From Pseudomonadota bacterium (GTDB taxonomy: Bacteria > Desulfobacterota > Binatia > Binatales > Binataceae): a DNA stretch of 64,000 bases. Below, piece by piece: positions 38,486 to 47,392 of the stretch. The stretch's first letter is position 1; every line of letters starts with the position of its first letter. The notes beneath the pieces are model-generated. The model was given only the letters and a program-made list of their open reading frames with translations, had not been told where the DNA came from and made no database searches. The DNA is taken from assembly GCA_021324455.1 (NCBI GenBank), contig JAJPJA010000017.1, forward strand, positions 1-64,000, in the 5' to 3' direction. The translations under genes were made by a program, and so were the position numbers.

Positions 38486-39728
38486 CCACCAGGTAAACGG
38501 AACCGGTAACCAGCACAAAGTCCTCCTCGCACGCCTCCGCCATCACCCGAGCGACGGCTTCGGACGGTTCGCGGATCACCCGGACCGGCGCAAAAGCAGC
38601 GAAATGCTCGACCAGACGTTCCGGATCCAGCGGACGTTTGGGCTTGACCCGGGTCAGGGTCACGTCGCGTACCCGGGGCCCCAGCAGTTGCGCCATCCGC
38701 GGCCAGTTCTTGTCGGACAGACAACCGAAAATCAGCCGCGCACGCGCCTGCGGACCCAACTCCGACGCGATCGTGTCCAGCAGAGCCTCGACGCTCAGCT
38801 CATTATGCGCACAATCCAGCACCACCAGGGGCCGGCGCTGGACGACGTCGAAACGGCCCGGCCAATAGACTTCGCGCAAGCCGCGGCGGATTGAATCCTC
38901 TCCGATCCGCCATCCCATCGACCGCAACGCCTCGATCGCGGCCAGCGCTATCGCGGCATTCTCATGCTGAAAGCGCCCCGCCACGCCCAATTCCACCGCT
39001 CCCATATTGATCCCAAGCCCATGGTAGTCAAGCCGATGCTCGGGGGAATGTGAACAATAGGTGAAGTCGCGCTCGATCAACATCGCCGGACTGCGGCGCT
39101 GGCTGGCGATATCGACCAGGGTCGCGCGTGCTTCCGGGTCGCGCGCGCCAATCACGACCGGGGCGCCGGGCTTGATGATGCCGCCTTTTTCCGCCGCTAT
39201 CGACCGTAGTGTGTAGCCCAAATACTCCATGTGGTCGAATCCGATCGGCGTAATCACGCTCAGCAGCGGGCGCACCACGTTGGTCGAATCCAGCCGCCCG
39301 CCCAGCCCGGTCTCGACCACCGCGATATCGATCCCGGTTTCGGCGAAATACAGGAACATCAGGGCCACGGTGAATTCAAAGAAGGTCAGCGCCAGCCCAG
39401 CGCGTTCATATATGCCGCGCAGACGTTCGATATATTCGAGCATCTGCGCCGGCGCCATCTCGGCGCCGGCGATGCGGGTGCGTTCGGTCAGATGCACCAG
39501 GTGGGGCTTGGTGTACAGCCCGGTGCGGTAACCGGCGGCGCGCAGACAACTGTCGAGCATCGCGGCCACCGACCCCTTGCCCTTGGTGCCGGCGATATGA
39601 ACCACCTTAAGCCGCAGATGCGGATTGCCGATCCGCTCCAACGCCTGGTCCATCCGCTCCAGCTTGTAGATCTCGCCGCGCGCTTCGAGTGAATAAAGCC
39701 AGTCCAAAGTCTGCTGCAGCCGTTCCAT
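38421..39728 (-). CDS. folC: Folylpolyglutamate synthase / dihydrofolate synthase
   Basis: 435 residues from ATG 39728. Mur-ligase-type fold: P-loop HIAGTKGKGSVAAML at about 38-52, KPHLVHLTERTRI, VVETGLGGRLDSTN and FDVVQRRPLVVLDCAHNE in the C-terminal half. It adds glutamate to dihydropteroate and to folates. Its gene follows accD on the same strand, the common accD-folC order, and its 3' end overlaps the lptD frame. An extra 21 codons upstream are open but not family-like. Confidence 0.94.
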   Translation of the reverse strand: MERLQQTLDWLYSLEARGEIYKLERMDQALERIGNPHLRLKVVHIAGTKGKGSVAAMLDSCLRAAGYRTGLYTKPHLVHLTERTRIAGAEMAPAQMLEYIERLRGIYERAGLALTFFEFTVALMFLYFAETGIDIAVVETGLGGRLDSTNVVRPLLSVITPIGFDHMEYLGYTLRSIAAEKGGIIKPGAPVVIGARDPEARATLVDIASQRRSPAMLIERDFTYCSHSPEHRLDYHGLGINMGAVELGVAGRFQHENAAIALAAIEALRSMGWRIGEDSIRRGLREVYWPGRFDVVQRRPLVVLDCAHNELSVEALLDTIASELGPQARARLIFGCLSDKNWPRMAQLLGPRVRDVTLTRVKPKRPLDPERLVEHFAAFAPVRVIREPSEAVARVMAEACEEDFVLVTGSVYLVGEVYPHFLAAQGRTRLFPEAA

Positions 39729-39813
39729 TCGGCTGCCTATTGTAGCCGTGACCGACGCCGGTTCAAAGCACAAGAGCTTACCGCTATGCACTGAAGTTGC
39801 CGCGGCGCCGCCA

Positions 39814-40644
39814 TCAGCGCCGCGGGCGCAGGATGCTCAGGAGATGAGCCAGTGTCTGGCGCATCTGATGGCGCGGCACGATGGCGTCGAGCATCCCGTG
39901 CGCGAGCAGGAATTCGGCTTTCTGAAAATCCTCGGGTAAACGCTGATTGATGGTCTGTTCGATTACGCGGCGGCCGGCAAAGCCAATCAGGGCGCCGGGT
40001 TCGGCCAGATTCAGATCCCCCAGCATCGCGAACGACGCCGCCACCCCGCCGGTGGTCGGGTCGCAGCAAACCGATATATAAGGCACGCGCGCGTCGCGCA
40101 GCCGCGCGATCGCCGACGACACCTTCGCCATCTGCATCAGCGACAGCGCTCCTTCCTGCATCCGCGCCCCGCCCGACGCGCTGAACACCACCGCCGCAAC
40201 CCGCCTGGCGCGGGCATGGACGAACAGCCGCGCCATCTTCTCGCCCACCACGATTCCCATGCTGCCGCCCATGAAGTTGAAGTCCATCACGCCCAGCGCA
40301 ACCGGGCGTCCTTCGATCCGGCAGGTGCCGATCACGGCGGCGTCGCCGCGGCCGCTGGCGCCGCGCGCCTGCATCAGCCGTTCCGGATAGGCTTTGGAAT
40401 CGCGGAATTCAAGCGGGTCGCCGCCGGCCAGACCCGGGTACAGTTCGCGCCACGAACCGCGGTCGGCGGTGATCGCCAGGCGCTGCTCGACGGTCAGCCG
40501 ATGATGATAGCCGCATTTCAGACAGACGTTGAGATTGCGCTCGACTTCCTTGCGAAACGCGATCTCGCGGCATCCGGGACACTTGACCCACAAATCCTCG
40601 GGCGGCGAGGGCTGCGGCGCTTCTGTGCGTGGCATCGTCGGCAT
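39814..40644 (-). CDS. accD: Acetyl-CoA carboxylase carboxyltransferase subunit beta
   Basis: 276 residues from ATG 40644 (ATG 40635 equally possible; no clear ribosome site). The N-terminal zinc finger CPGC ... CLKC (VKCPGCREIAF, NVCLKCGYHHRLT) is the AccD hallmark. VALGVMDFNFMGGSMGIVVG and the glycine-rich FSASGGARMQEGALSLMQMA bind CoA and carboxybiotin, and PTTGGVAASFAMLGD follows. It makes malonyl-CoA for fatty-acid synthesis with AccA, AccB and AccC, none adjacent here. It is distinct from the propionyl-type beta subunit at 13.8-15.4 kb. Confidence 0.95.
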   Translation of the reverse strand: MPTMPRTEAPQPSPPEDLWVKCPGCREIAFRKEVERNLNVCLKCGYHHRLTVEQRLAITADRGSWRELYPGLAGGDPLEFRDSKAYPERLMQARGASGRGDAAVIGTCRIEGRPVALGVMDFNFMGGSMGIVVGEKMARLFVHARARRVAAVVFSASGGARMQEGALSLMQMAKVSSAIARLRDARVPYISVCCDPTTGGVAASFAMLGDLNLAEPGALIGFAGRRVIEQTINQRLPEDFQKAEFLLAHGMLDAIVPRHQMRQTLAHLLSILRPRR

Positions 40645-40759
40645 CAGGGAATACTGTGCAGGAAAGCGAAGTTTTGTTTCAAGCCGTATGTCCGGCCTCA
40701 AAGCAACTGCCGGATGCGCTTGACGCCGCCGGCATCGGCGCCGGTACCCGCCCCAAGCT

Positions 40760-41218
40760 CTAAGCTGGGGGCGGGTTGAGATGCCACAGGACGTGCAGGC
40801 AGTAGCTCTTGATGCGCCATCCCTGCGCCGTGCGGATCAGATCGTGGGTATAGAATCCGCCCATGTCGTAAATCGGGTCGCCCGGCTTCCAGCCGTGGAC
40901 GAAATGGCGCGCCTGCATATACACCACGCATTTGGCCCGATCGCCGGCAACCTCGATTTTCGGATTGGTGAGCACGTGCTGGGTCACCGCGAATTTGGAA
41001 ATGCGGCGGATGATGATGCTGGCCCATTTGTCGGCGCTGAGCGTGGCCGGCTTGCTGGCGCCAAAGCTCCCGCCGACCCCGTCAACCGTGATTTCATCGG
41101 CCCAGATCGAGCGAAACAGCTTTTCGTCCTTTTGGTCGACGCCGGTGGCGTAGTTGTATACCACCTCGGCGATTTCGGCCCGGTCCAGCAGCAGCTGCAG
41201 CTTTTCCTGGTCGGTCAT
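40760..41218 (-). CDS. SnoaL-like (NTF2-fold) protein
   Basis: 152 residues. The N-terminal LLLDRAEIAEVVYNYATGVDQKD and FRSIWADEITVD form the helix and strand of the SnoaL_4 cone fold, followed by THVLTNPKIEV-like QHVLTNPKIEVAGDRAKCVV and a final GGFYTHDLIRTAQGWRIKSY. Family members include dehydratases, isomerases and non-enzymatic proteins; nuclear-transport-factor-like names are fold labels only. It is likely a metabolic enzyme or binding protein of unknown substrate. Confidence 0.85.
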   Translation of the reverse strand: MTDQEKLQLLLDRAEIAEVVYNYATGVDQKDEKLFRSIWADEITVDGVGGSFGASKPATLSADKWASIIIRRISKFAVTQHVLTNPKIEVAGDRAKCVVYMQARHFVHGWKPGDPIYDMGGFYTHDLIRTAQGWRIKSYCLHVLWHLNPPPA

Positions 41219-41520
41219 TCGCGTTTTCCTCCAGATGCTTGCGGTCTGTCAGCTTGGCAACATGGAGCAGTGTGCGCTTATATTATGGTTTGGGGTCAAT
41301 CGCAACCTGACTGCGCGGTGGTTGAGGCGGGTTGGAGGGACTCGTTCGGGGCCGCAGACAGACTCTTGAGAGCTTATCTTATTGAAACTTTCGGTGGCGC
41401 TGTTAAGCTGCGGCCAGCGTGCCATGGTTCTGGTGTTAATGTCATTTGACGACCGTAATACGTGCAACGGCTGCCTGCGGGTCCCAAATTTGCCGGATTC
41501 GATGAACCTGTTCTCATCTG

Positions 41521-41542
41521 TTAAAATTTAGTACGATTTTAA
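41521..41542 (+). promoter_or_regulatory. Operator-like inverted repeat
   Basis: TTAAAAT (41521-41527), eight-base spacer, ATTTTAA (41536-41542), a perfect 7-bp palindrome 18 bases before a TTGACA box and 55 bases before the metallopeptidase ATG. Confidence 0.45.
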
Positions 41543-41559
41543 TGGAATGGCGTCCTCAA

Positions 41560-41587
41560 TTGACAAATCAGGCCGATTTTCTATTCG
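41560..41587 (+). promoter_or_regulatory. Promoter of the solo metallopeptidase, possibly leaderless
   Basis: TTGACA at 41560-41565, 16-base spacer, TATTCG at 41582-41587. Transcription would start a few bases before ATG 41597, and no Shine-Dalgarno sequence precedes that ATG, consistent with a nearly leaderless mRNA. Confidence 0.45.
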
Positions 41588-41596
41588 GATGTTCAG

Positions 41597-42385
41597 ATGA
41601 ACAAAAACCCCGCCGCGACGGATAAGGTGGTCAGATCGGTGCTCGCGAAAGCTGGAGTGCTGGGCGCGCGCGAACTCGCCGCCTGGAAGCGTCCTCAGGA
41701 CGATATCCGCAGACTGAGCCAGCGCGACTACGCCGCCAGTTTGCGGCGTCATCTGAGTTCCGCCCGGGTGGACGCGCTGGTGCGCCGGGCACGCGAGGTG
41801 TGGCCGCATTTCAACCGCGCCGTGCTGGGACCGCCCTCACAGGAGTTCTTTGCCAGCGCCGCCGACGCTTTGCAGCTGCATATCAAGGCGGCGCGCTATC
41901 GAAGCCTGGCGTTGTATGGATTTTATGTCGATCGGGCGGGTACGATGCTGACCAAGCCGTTGATTTTCGTCAACAGCGCGCATCATGCGCTGGCGATCGG
42001 AACGGCCTTTTGCCACGAAGTGGGTCATCATTTCTCCGCCGAAGTGACCAAACCGAAGTCCGCCAGGATCAGGTTCTATTTCGACGCCGCCTACAGCGCC
42101 CATCTGCGCGACGAAGGCGAGCTGTTTGCCGACGTGGTGGTGTCGTTGGCGGGTTATCCGAAAACGGCGGCGGGGCGGATTTTTACCAAACCCGAGCGCC
42201 GGAAAATCGCGCAAAAGGGCGGCCTCGATGAAGCCCTGATCCAGCGCATCCGGGACCATCTGGGCGGCTCCTACGGATTCGATTTCTCGGCCGCGCTCTC
42301 ACCGCGTCAAAATCTGCAGTACCTGGCCGGGATGCTTCATTACGCCAAGCTGCGTTCGGCGCTGCTGGAGGAATTCGACGTCTGA
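41597..42385 (+). CDS. ImmA/IrrE-like HExxH zinc metallopeptidase, solo paralogue
   Basis: 262 residues, exactly the length of the product of 8688-9476 and identical to it at 187 of 262 positions by direct residue-by-residue comparison (about 71%), with no gaps needed. HEVGHH (140-145) and GELFAD (Glu175) are conserved. The most divergent parts are residues 1-10, 51-60 and 191-200. Unlike the first copy, no XRE regulator follows; the next gene is a convergent methyltransferase. It might cleave the same XRE protein in trans or have lost its partner. No ribosome site precedes the ATG. Confidence 0.75.
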   Translation: MNKNPAATDKVVRSVLAKAGVLGARELAAWKRPQDDIRRLSQRDYAASLRRHLSSARVDALVRRAREVWPHFNRAVLGPPSQEFFASAADALQLHIKAARYRSLALYGFYVDRAGTMLTKPLIFVNSAHHALAIGTAFCHEVGHHFSAEVTKPKSARIRFYFDAAYSAHLRDEGELFADVVVSLAGYPKTAAGRIFTKPERRKIAQKGGLDEALIQRIRDHLGGSYGFDFSAALSPRQNLQYLAGMLHYAKLRSALLEEFDV

Positions 42386-42407
42386 CCGGTTGCCGCACCC
42401 GATATCC

Positions 42408-43232
42408 CTAAGCTTTGGTCCCGACTGCGGTAAAGCACAAAAGGCATCCGAAAAACCGTCCCGCGTTCTGACGCCGCTTCAAATCGGCAAACCACCGCCG
42501 GGCATCTTTAGCGCTGATCACGCCCCGCTGGACCGCCGCTTTCGCGGTGGCGTCCAGCCGCAGCAGCTTGGTCGCGTTGGTCAGGTCATAGGAGACCAGC
42601 GGCGTGGGAATAATCAGCACGTCGCGCAGGCCCCTGGTCTTGAGCAGACCCAGAAGGGAGCGGCCGATCCAGGACGATTGGATGCTGTCGGCCAGAGTCA
42701 GAACAATACTTCGGGTAGTGGCGCGATCCTCCGCGTCGATTATCAGGGTCGAATGGTCGGGTTCGAACAGCACCACTCGGCCGCCCCGTTTGACTACCCG
42801 CACCATCTCCGCAATCGCCCGCGGCGGGTCGGCAAGATGCTGCAGAACTCGTTCTGACCAGCAGGCGGCGAAGCTGTTGTCGGGGAGGTCGAGTTGATGA
42901 GCGTCGCCGACGGCGAATCGGATCGATCGCCCGAATTTCCGCGAGCGTTTGCGCGCCTGCGCGATCATCGCCGCGCTGGAATCGATACCCACCACCTTTC
43001 CGCGCGGCGTGACGTACGGCACCAACTCGCGCGAATCCTCTCCCAGACCGCAGCCGAGGTCCAACACCGTGTCGCCCGGATGCAGGTTGAGCAGGTCGTA
43101 ACGGGCCCGGCTTAGATCTCTTAAGCGTGCTGCCGTATGTTCCAGGTAACTGACATACTGCGACGCTTCGCCGATCGCGTCGAGATTGCTGAAGCCGCCG
43201 GGATCGAAAGTGGATCGCGAAGTCTTAGGCAT
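42408..43232 (-). CDS. Class I SAM-dependent methyltransferase
   Basis: 274 residues. SAM motif I DTVLDLGCGLGEDSREL near residue 55, VVGIDSSAAMIAQAR, and GDAHQLDLPDNSFAACWSER, then GGRVVLFEPDHSTL. This pattern suits the UbiE/Coq5-like or small-molecule methyltransferase group; the C-terminal 90 residues (helical) should contact the substrate, which is unknown. It is convergent with the metallopeptidase gene. A 7-codon open frame with its own GAGGA site precedes and overlaps the start. Confidence 0.88.
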   Translation of the reverse strand: MPKTSRSTFDPGGFSNLDAIGEASQYVSYLEHTAARLRDLSRARYDLLNLHPGDTVLDLGCGLGEDSRELVPYVTPRGKVVGIDSSAAMIAQARKRSRKFGRSIRFAVGDAHQLDLPDNSFAACWSERVLQHLADPPRAIAEMVRVVKRGGRVVLFEPDHSTLIIDAEDRATTRSIVLTLADSIQSSWIGRSLLGLLKTRGLRDVLIIPTPLVSYDLTNATKLLRLDATAKAAVQRGVISAKDARRWFADLKRRQNAGRFFGCLLCFTAVGTKA

Positions 43233-43248
43233 GGGCGATGTTCTTCAT
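43225..43248 (-). CDS. Possible 7-residue upstream ORF overlapping the methyltransferase start
   Basis: On the minus strand ATG 43248 opens MKNIAHA and stops with TAA at 43227-43225, overlapping the methyltransferase ATG at 43232. TTGAGGA lies 2-3 bases before this ATG. If translated it could couple initiation of the methyltransferase. The ribosome site spacing is tight, so confidence is low. Confidence 0.2.
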   Translation of the reverse strand: MKNIAHA

Positions 43249-43565
43249 GTTCCTCAAGTTTACACAATTTGTGCTTATGCTGTCCATGAGGCGCAACTAC
43301 GAGTTTTTTTGCGGCAACCGCCCGCGGCTCGGCGGCCCCGTATAGTCTATCGATGCGGGCGCGGATGCGAAGCCATAGGAAAAAAGCGTCCGCAGGCGCG
43401 CAAGCTTCAGTCTGCCGTGCGCGCCTTGAAGAAGATTGGGCCGACCTGGTTTTTGCGTTCAGGCTGTTGGGCCAGTAAGACAAACAAAAGTGGACGCCGC
43501 CGCACGGAATTATAACATGTCGTCCAGCGGCGCCGTACTTGAGCTACCGGCCCGGGGGGATGGTT
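43233..43565. other. Intergenic region upstream of the methyltransferase
   Basis: 333 bases. Near the methyltransferase start is a short palindrome CACAATTTGTG (43263-43273); a perfect minus-strand TATAAT lies at 43509-43514 but without a good -35. A plus-strand frame encoding 41 basic residues (from ATG near 43352) has no ribosome site and is not called. Confidence 0.45.
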
Positions 43566-44585
43566 TCAGGATTTGGCGTGTGGCGTGCCCAGGTAGGGAA
43601 ACTCCTTGAGCGTGTCGGTATGCGGTTTGAGACCGTCCGGCGGGATGGCGCCTTTGGAGATAAACTCCAGCCGATGCGCCACCACATGATCGGTGAAGGT
43701 GCGTCCGTTGGGAAATCCGGCCGGTTTGGACGGATTGTAGCGCATCACATCGGGCAGCAGCCGATCCGCGTCGATCGCCGCGATCGCTTCCTCGCGGGTG
43801 TAGTTGCCCGTGTGTCCCAGCACGTGAACGAATTGATCCAGGAAGCGTTCGCGGTCGTATATCGGCTCGCACGCATTGTAGGCTTCCTTGGTTTCGTCGG
43901 TATTGAAGAAGCTGGCCACGGTCGGATTGCCGTCGCGGTCGACATGGACCAGTTGACCGTTGCGGCGCACGGAGCAGCGGCCCCAGATACTGACTTCGGG
44001 TTTTGCGCCCAGCGTGCCGGTCGGCATTTCCAGGACCATCGCGAAGACGTTCTCGTTGGCCAGGCGGTCCTTGCCGGTCCACGGCGATTTGCCGCCCAGA
44101 CGGGGTTTTTCCGTGAAATTCCTCCCGCCCTGCGCGTCGAACAGTTGCAGGATACCGTCGAAGTCGACGAAAAACGCGTCGCTGCGAAGCCCGGCGAAAA
44201 ATGTATATGGACCCGCTTTGACGATGTTCGGTTTGGCCCCGAAAGAGCATTCGGCGTCGCTGATTATCTTCTCTCCCACCGCTTCGGGAGAACGCGCCTC
44301 GGCTCCCACGGCTAGGTACACGCTGCCGGTCTGCCGCCCGCCCTGCGATTTGGCAAACACGAAGCTGATTGCCACATCAGTAAGCAGGTCGCCGTCGTTG
44401 TCGATATTGATCCGGTAGATGGCATCGGGATGGAAGTCCGCGGCTTCGGCAAATGTGTTGCAGTTGAGAATCAGTACGGTCCGATTCGGGTCGGCCGGCG
44501 CCTGAAAGGCGTAGAGGTCGGTGAGGTCGAGTCGTTGATCTCCGGCCGGGGGGCCAAGCTTAAGTCCGGTGAAGTGATTTGACAT
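43566..44585 (-). CDS. DUF4331 family protein
   Basis: 339 residues. It starts MSNHFTGLKLGPPAGDQRLD, then LTDLYAFQAPADPNRTVLILN, the usual DUF4331 opening (D-x-D-x-Y-h-F). YRINIDNDGDLLTDVAISFVF and ANENVFAMVLEMP are further family blocks. No signal peptide is evident, unlike several relatives. DUF4331 proteins are widespread beta-rich proteins with no known biochemical role. It stands between two intergenic gaps and appears monocistronic. Confidence 0.88.
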   Translation of the reverse strand: MSNHFTGLKLGPPAGDQRLDLTDLYAFQAPADPNRTVLILNCNTFAEAADFHPDAIYRINIDNDGDLLTDVAISFVFAKSQGGRQTGSVYLAVGAEARSPEAVGEKIISDAECSFGAKPNIVKAGPYTFFAGLRSDAFFVDFDGILQLFDAQGGRNFTEKPRLGGKSPWTGKDRLANENVFAMVLEMPTGTLGAKPEVSIWGRCSVRRNGQLVHVDRDGNPTVASFFNTDETKEAYNACEPIYDRERFLDQFVHVLGHTGNYTREEAIAAIDADRLLPDVMRYNPSKPAGFPNGRTFTDHVVAHRLEFISKGAIPPDGLKPHTDTLKEFPYLGTPHAKS

Positions 44586-44741
44586 CCTATTCCTCCCCCA
44601 AGCCGAATCTGGCTGTCTATATCATTATTTCAACTGAATGTAGGCTAAACGGCGAAAGCTTTCAAGCTTCAATCTGAATCCTCGCGCCGCTGACTATCCG
44701 CCCAAAGCACGCCAGAGTCGGTTTTGGATCATGCGATGCGC

Positions 44742-45533
44742 TCAGCTTCGCCGGAATCGCGGCGGACGCTTTTCGCTCAACGCCCGCAGCGCCTCCTTGA
44801 AGTCCTCCGAGCGGCTCATCCGGCGCGTGGTGGCCTCGTTTTCGGCCAGCGCCTGCCTCAGATCGATAACCTGATGCCGGTAGAACAGATGCTTGGCTTG
44901 CGCCACACCCAACGGGGAGCAGTTGTCGGCGATATCGCGCGCTATCGCCTGCGCCGCCGCCACCAGCTGATGGTCGGGTACCACGCGGTTGACCAGCTTG
45001 AGTTCCAGGGCTTCGCGGGCGCCGACCATGCGTCCGCTGAGGCCCATCTCCAATGCCGGGGCGAAGCCGATCATGCGCGGCAGCAGCCATGACGCGCCCA
45101 GCTCCGGCGCCAGACCGCGGCGGACGAAAATCATCGACATCTTTGCGCTTTCCGCCGCGACCCGGATGTCGAAGTACAACGCCATTGAGAAGCCGATTCC
45201 GACGCAATGGCCGTTAAGCGCGCCGATCACCGGCTTGTTCAGCTCGGTCAGGTAAACGAACATGGCCTGGCGCTCTTCCGGCATCCCGGCCCACGCTTCT
45301 TTGCCGCCCTTGCTGATGGTCTTCAGGTCGTCGGCGTCAAGCCCGGCGCAGAACGATTTGCCGGCCCCCGTAACAACTATGGCGCCGATCGAGTCGTCGG
45401 CTTCGGCGTCAGCGATGGCAGCGCGCATCTCGCGATGCATGGTCCAGGTAAAGGCGTTGAGACGCGCGGGCCGATTAAGCGTTATGGTGGCGGCACCGCC
45501 GCTCTTTTCATAAATGATCTGGCTGAAATCCAT
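44742..45533 (-). CDS. Enoyl-CoA hydratase/isomerase (crotonase) family protein
   Basis: 263 residues. Oxyanion block FCAGLDADDLK and GALNGHCVGIGFSMALYFDI are clear crotonase features. In rat hydratase numbering Glu164 is kept (PALEMGLSG) but the Glu144 column appears to be Phe in MIFVRRGLAPELGASWLLP. The GLAPELGAS block places an acidic residue close to where isomerase-type crotonases have theirs. The protein ends EKRPPRFRR, as in many degradative crotonases. The substrate is unknown. It is divergent from the FAD-dependent reductase at 45.6 kb. Confidence 0.9.
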   Translation of the reverse strand: MDFSQIIYEKSGGAATITLNRPARLNAFTWTMHREMRAAIADAEADDSIGAIVVTGAGKSFCAGLDADDLKTISKGGKEAWAGMPEERQAMFVYLTELNKPVIGALNGHCVGIGFSMALYFDIRVAAESAKMSMIFVRRGLAPELGASWLLPRMIGFAPALEMGLSGRMVGAREALELKLVNRVVPDHQLVAAAQAIARDIADNCSPLGVAQAKHLFYRHQVIDLRQALAENEATTRRMSRSEDFKEALRALSEKRPPRFRRS

Positions 45534-45638
45534 GGCGACACTCCGGGACGATCCGTGCGATCATAGCGGCCGCGCGAACACCGAGTCCAAACGCGCGGGT
45601 CTGGAGCGGCCGCAGTTCATCGGCTAGCATTCGGACCG

Positions 45639-46793
45639 ATGCGTCCACAAATCCCGCCGCGCTCCGAATGCGACGCCGTAATCGTCGGCGGCGGTCCCGC
45701 CGGACTCGCCGCCGCGATTGCCGCCCGGATGCGCGGGCTCAAGGTCGTCGTGGCCGACGCCGCGCGCATCCCGGTGCACAAGGCGTGCGGCGAAGGGCTG
45801 ATGCCCGACGGCGTCCAGGCCCTGCGCCAACTGGGCGTTGTGTTGGGCGCCGGCGAGTTCCGCCCGTTTGTCGGTATCCGCTTCGTGGACGGCGGCGTAT
45901 CCGCGCAGGGACGATTCGCATCGGCAGCCGGTGCCGGAGTGCGGCGCGCGGTGTTGCATCGCCGGCTTGTCCGGCGCGCGGCTGAAGTGGGCGTGGAGAT
46001 TCATTGGGGATGTCCGGTTAAGTCCTTCAGCGGCGGCTGCCTCCGAATCGGCGATCGGACGCTGCGCCCGCGCTGGCTGGTCGGCGCCGACGGACTTCAT
46101 TCCCGCGTCCGCCGCTGGGCCGGACTGGAGCGCGGATGGAGCGCGCAGCCGCGTATCGGAACGCGAATACATTATCGCGTCGAGCCCTGGACCGATCTGG
46201 TCGAAGTCCACTGGCGTCAACACTGCCAGGCCTACGTCACTCCGGTTGCGGCGGACGAGATATGCGTTGCGCTGATGACCAATCGCGACGCTCCCGAGCG
46301 CATCGAAGACCTCAGCGCGCTGTTTCCCACGCTTGCGGCCCGCCTGCGCGGCGCCCAACCCTCCGATTCAGTCAGGGGCGCCGCTTCACTGACGCGCAAG
46401 CTGCGTGCGGTGGCGAGCGGACGCGTGGTTTTGATCGGCGACGCCGCGGGCTCGGTTGACGCGATTACCGGGCAGGGCCTTTCGATGGCGCTGCGGCAGG
46501 CGCTGGTGTTGGGTGAGGCGCTGGCGCGCGGCGACCTGGCTCCCTATGCCGCGGCGCATCGGCGGATCACCCGGACGCCGCGCATGATGGCGCGGATGCT
46601 GCTGATTCTGGACGGCCGGCCGCATCTGCGTCACGCGGCTTTGCGCGCTCTGGCGGCGCGGCCCGCGTTGTTCTCGCGATTGCTGGCGGCCCATGTCGGC
46701 GCGATAAATCCGCCGGTCATGATCCGCGATCTCGCCGGTTTGACCGCCAGAACCCTGGTCATGGGTGCCGCCGCCCGCGTGGCCTGTTTGTAG
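45639..46793 (+). CDS. FAD-dependent geranylgeranyl reductase-like oxidoreductase
   Basis: 384 residues. FAD motif DAVIVGGGPAGLAAAIAARM (residues 12-31), RIPVHKACGEGLMPDGVQAL (a Cys-Gly-Glu-Gly motif like that of geranylgeranyl reductases and plant-type GGR/ChlP), RWLVGADGLHSRVRRW, and the second FAD contact LIGDAAGSVDAITGQGLSMA. It could reduce isoprenoid double bonds or hydroxylate a small aromatic; the family cannot be decided by eye. It is followed 4 bases later by the YceI gene and then an SDR, so the three probably form an operon. Confidence 0.87.
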   Translation: MRPQIPPRSECDAVIVGGGPAGLAAAIAARMRGLKVVVADAARIPVHKACGEGLMPDGVQALRQLGVVLGAGEFRPFVGIRFVDGGVSAQGRFASAAGAGVRRAVLHRRLVRRAAEVGVEIHWGCPVKSFSGGCLRIGDRTLRPRWLVGADGLHSRVRRWAGLERGWSAQPRIGTRIHYRVEPWTDLVEVHWRQHCQAYVTPVAADEICVALMTNRDAPERIEDLSALFPTLAARLRGAQPSDSVRGAASLTRKLRAVASGRVVLIGDAAGSVDAITGQGLSMALRQALVLGEALARGDLAPYAAAHRRITRTPRMMARMLLILDGRPHLRHAALRALAARPALFSRLLAAHVGAINPPVMIRDLAGLTARTLVMGAAARVACL

Positions 46794-46797
46794 CCCG

Positions 46798-47388
46798 ATG
46801 CGCCGGCTTGATGCGGCTGTGGCTCTCCTGATCGTCGCCAGCCTGGGCGCGGCGGCCGCGCCGGTCAGGCAAGAGGCGATTATCGATCTCGATCCCGCCA
46901 ACACCACGATTAATTTCACCCTCAAAGGCTTTCCGCATACGACCACGGGTTCGTTCCGGCTCAAACGGGGCGAGATTCGGGTCGATCCGGAAAGCGGGCG
47001 CGCCGGCGGCAGTATCGTGGTGGACGCGAACAGCGGCGCCACCGGAATCGGCATGCGCGACAGCGAGATGAAAGACCGCATCCTCGAAGCGCGCAGCTAC
47101 CCCGAAATCGTTTTCACGCCGCGCAAGGTCAGCGGCACTCCGCTGGCGCGCGGCGTGTTCGTCATGACCGTCAGCGGAACCATGACGGTGCACGGAGCGG
47201 CGCACGAACTCACCATGGAAGTTTCGATCGATCGGCGCGGCGACGATTTCAGCGCCGCCGCGCGGCTGAACATTCCCTACGTGGCCTGGGGAATGAAAAA
47301 TCCCAGCGTGCTGTTTCTGACCGTATCCGACGCCGTTTTGGTGGACGTAAGCAGCACTGGACACGTGATTTGGAAAATTGTCAGATAG
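46798..47388 (+). CDS. YceI family exported protein
   Basis: 196 residues with an N-terminal signal peptide (MRRLDAAVALLIVASLGAAA). YceI lipocalin-like barrel features: LDPANTTINFTLKGFPHTTTG, RDSEMKDRILEARSYPEIVF, and GTMTVHGAAHELTMEVSID. YceI proteins bind long polyprenoid lipids such as polyprenyl pyrophosphate in the periplasm; that fits the neighbouring isoprenoid-reductase-like gene, though the link is inference. The ATG at 46798 lies 4 bases after the upstream stop. Confidence 0.92.
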   Translation: MRRLDAAVALLIVASLGAAAAPVRQEAIIDLDPANTTINFTLKGFPHTTTGSFRLKRGEIRVDPESGRAGGSIVVDANSGATGIGMRDSEMKDRILEARSYPEIVFTPRKVSGTPLARGVFVMTVSGTMTVHGAAHELTMEVSIDRRGDDFSAAARLNIPYVAWGMKNPSVLFLTVSDAVLVDVSSTGHVIWKIVR

Positions 47389-47392
47389 GGCG

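Larger units (their letters stand above)
41219..41596. other. Divergent intergenic region before the solo metallopeptidase
   Basis: 378 bases with no supported gene. The right part is AT-rich and holds a perfect 7-bp inverted repeat (41521-41542) and a TTGACA promoter (41560-41587). The XRE operator-like motif of the first peptidase locus was not found here by eye. Confidence 0.5.

Noticed and set aside
43352..43477. Plus-strand 41-residue basic frame
   Set aside because: No ribosome site, no known motif, and similar short frames occur by chance in this GC-rich sequence.
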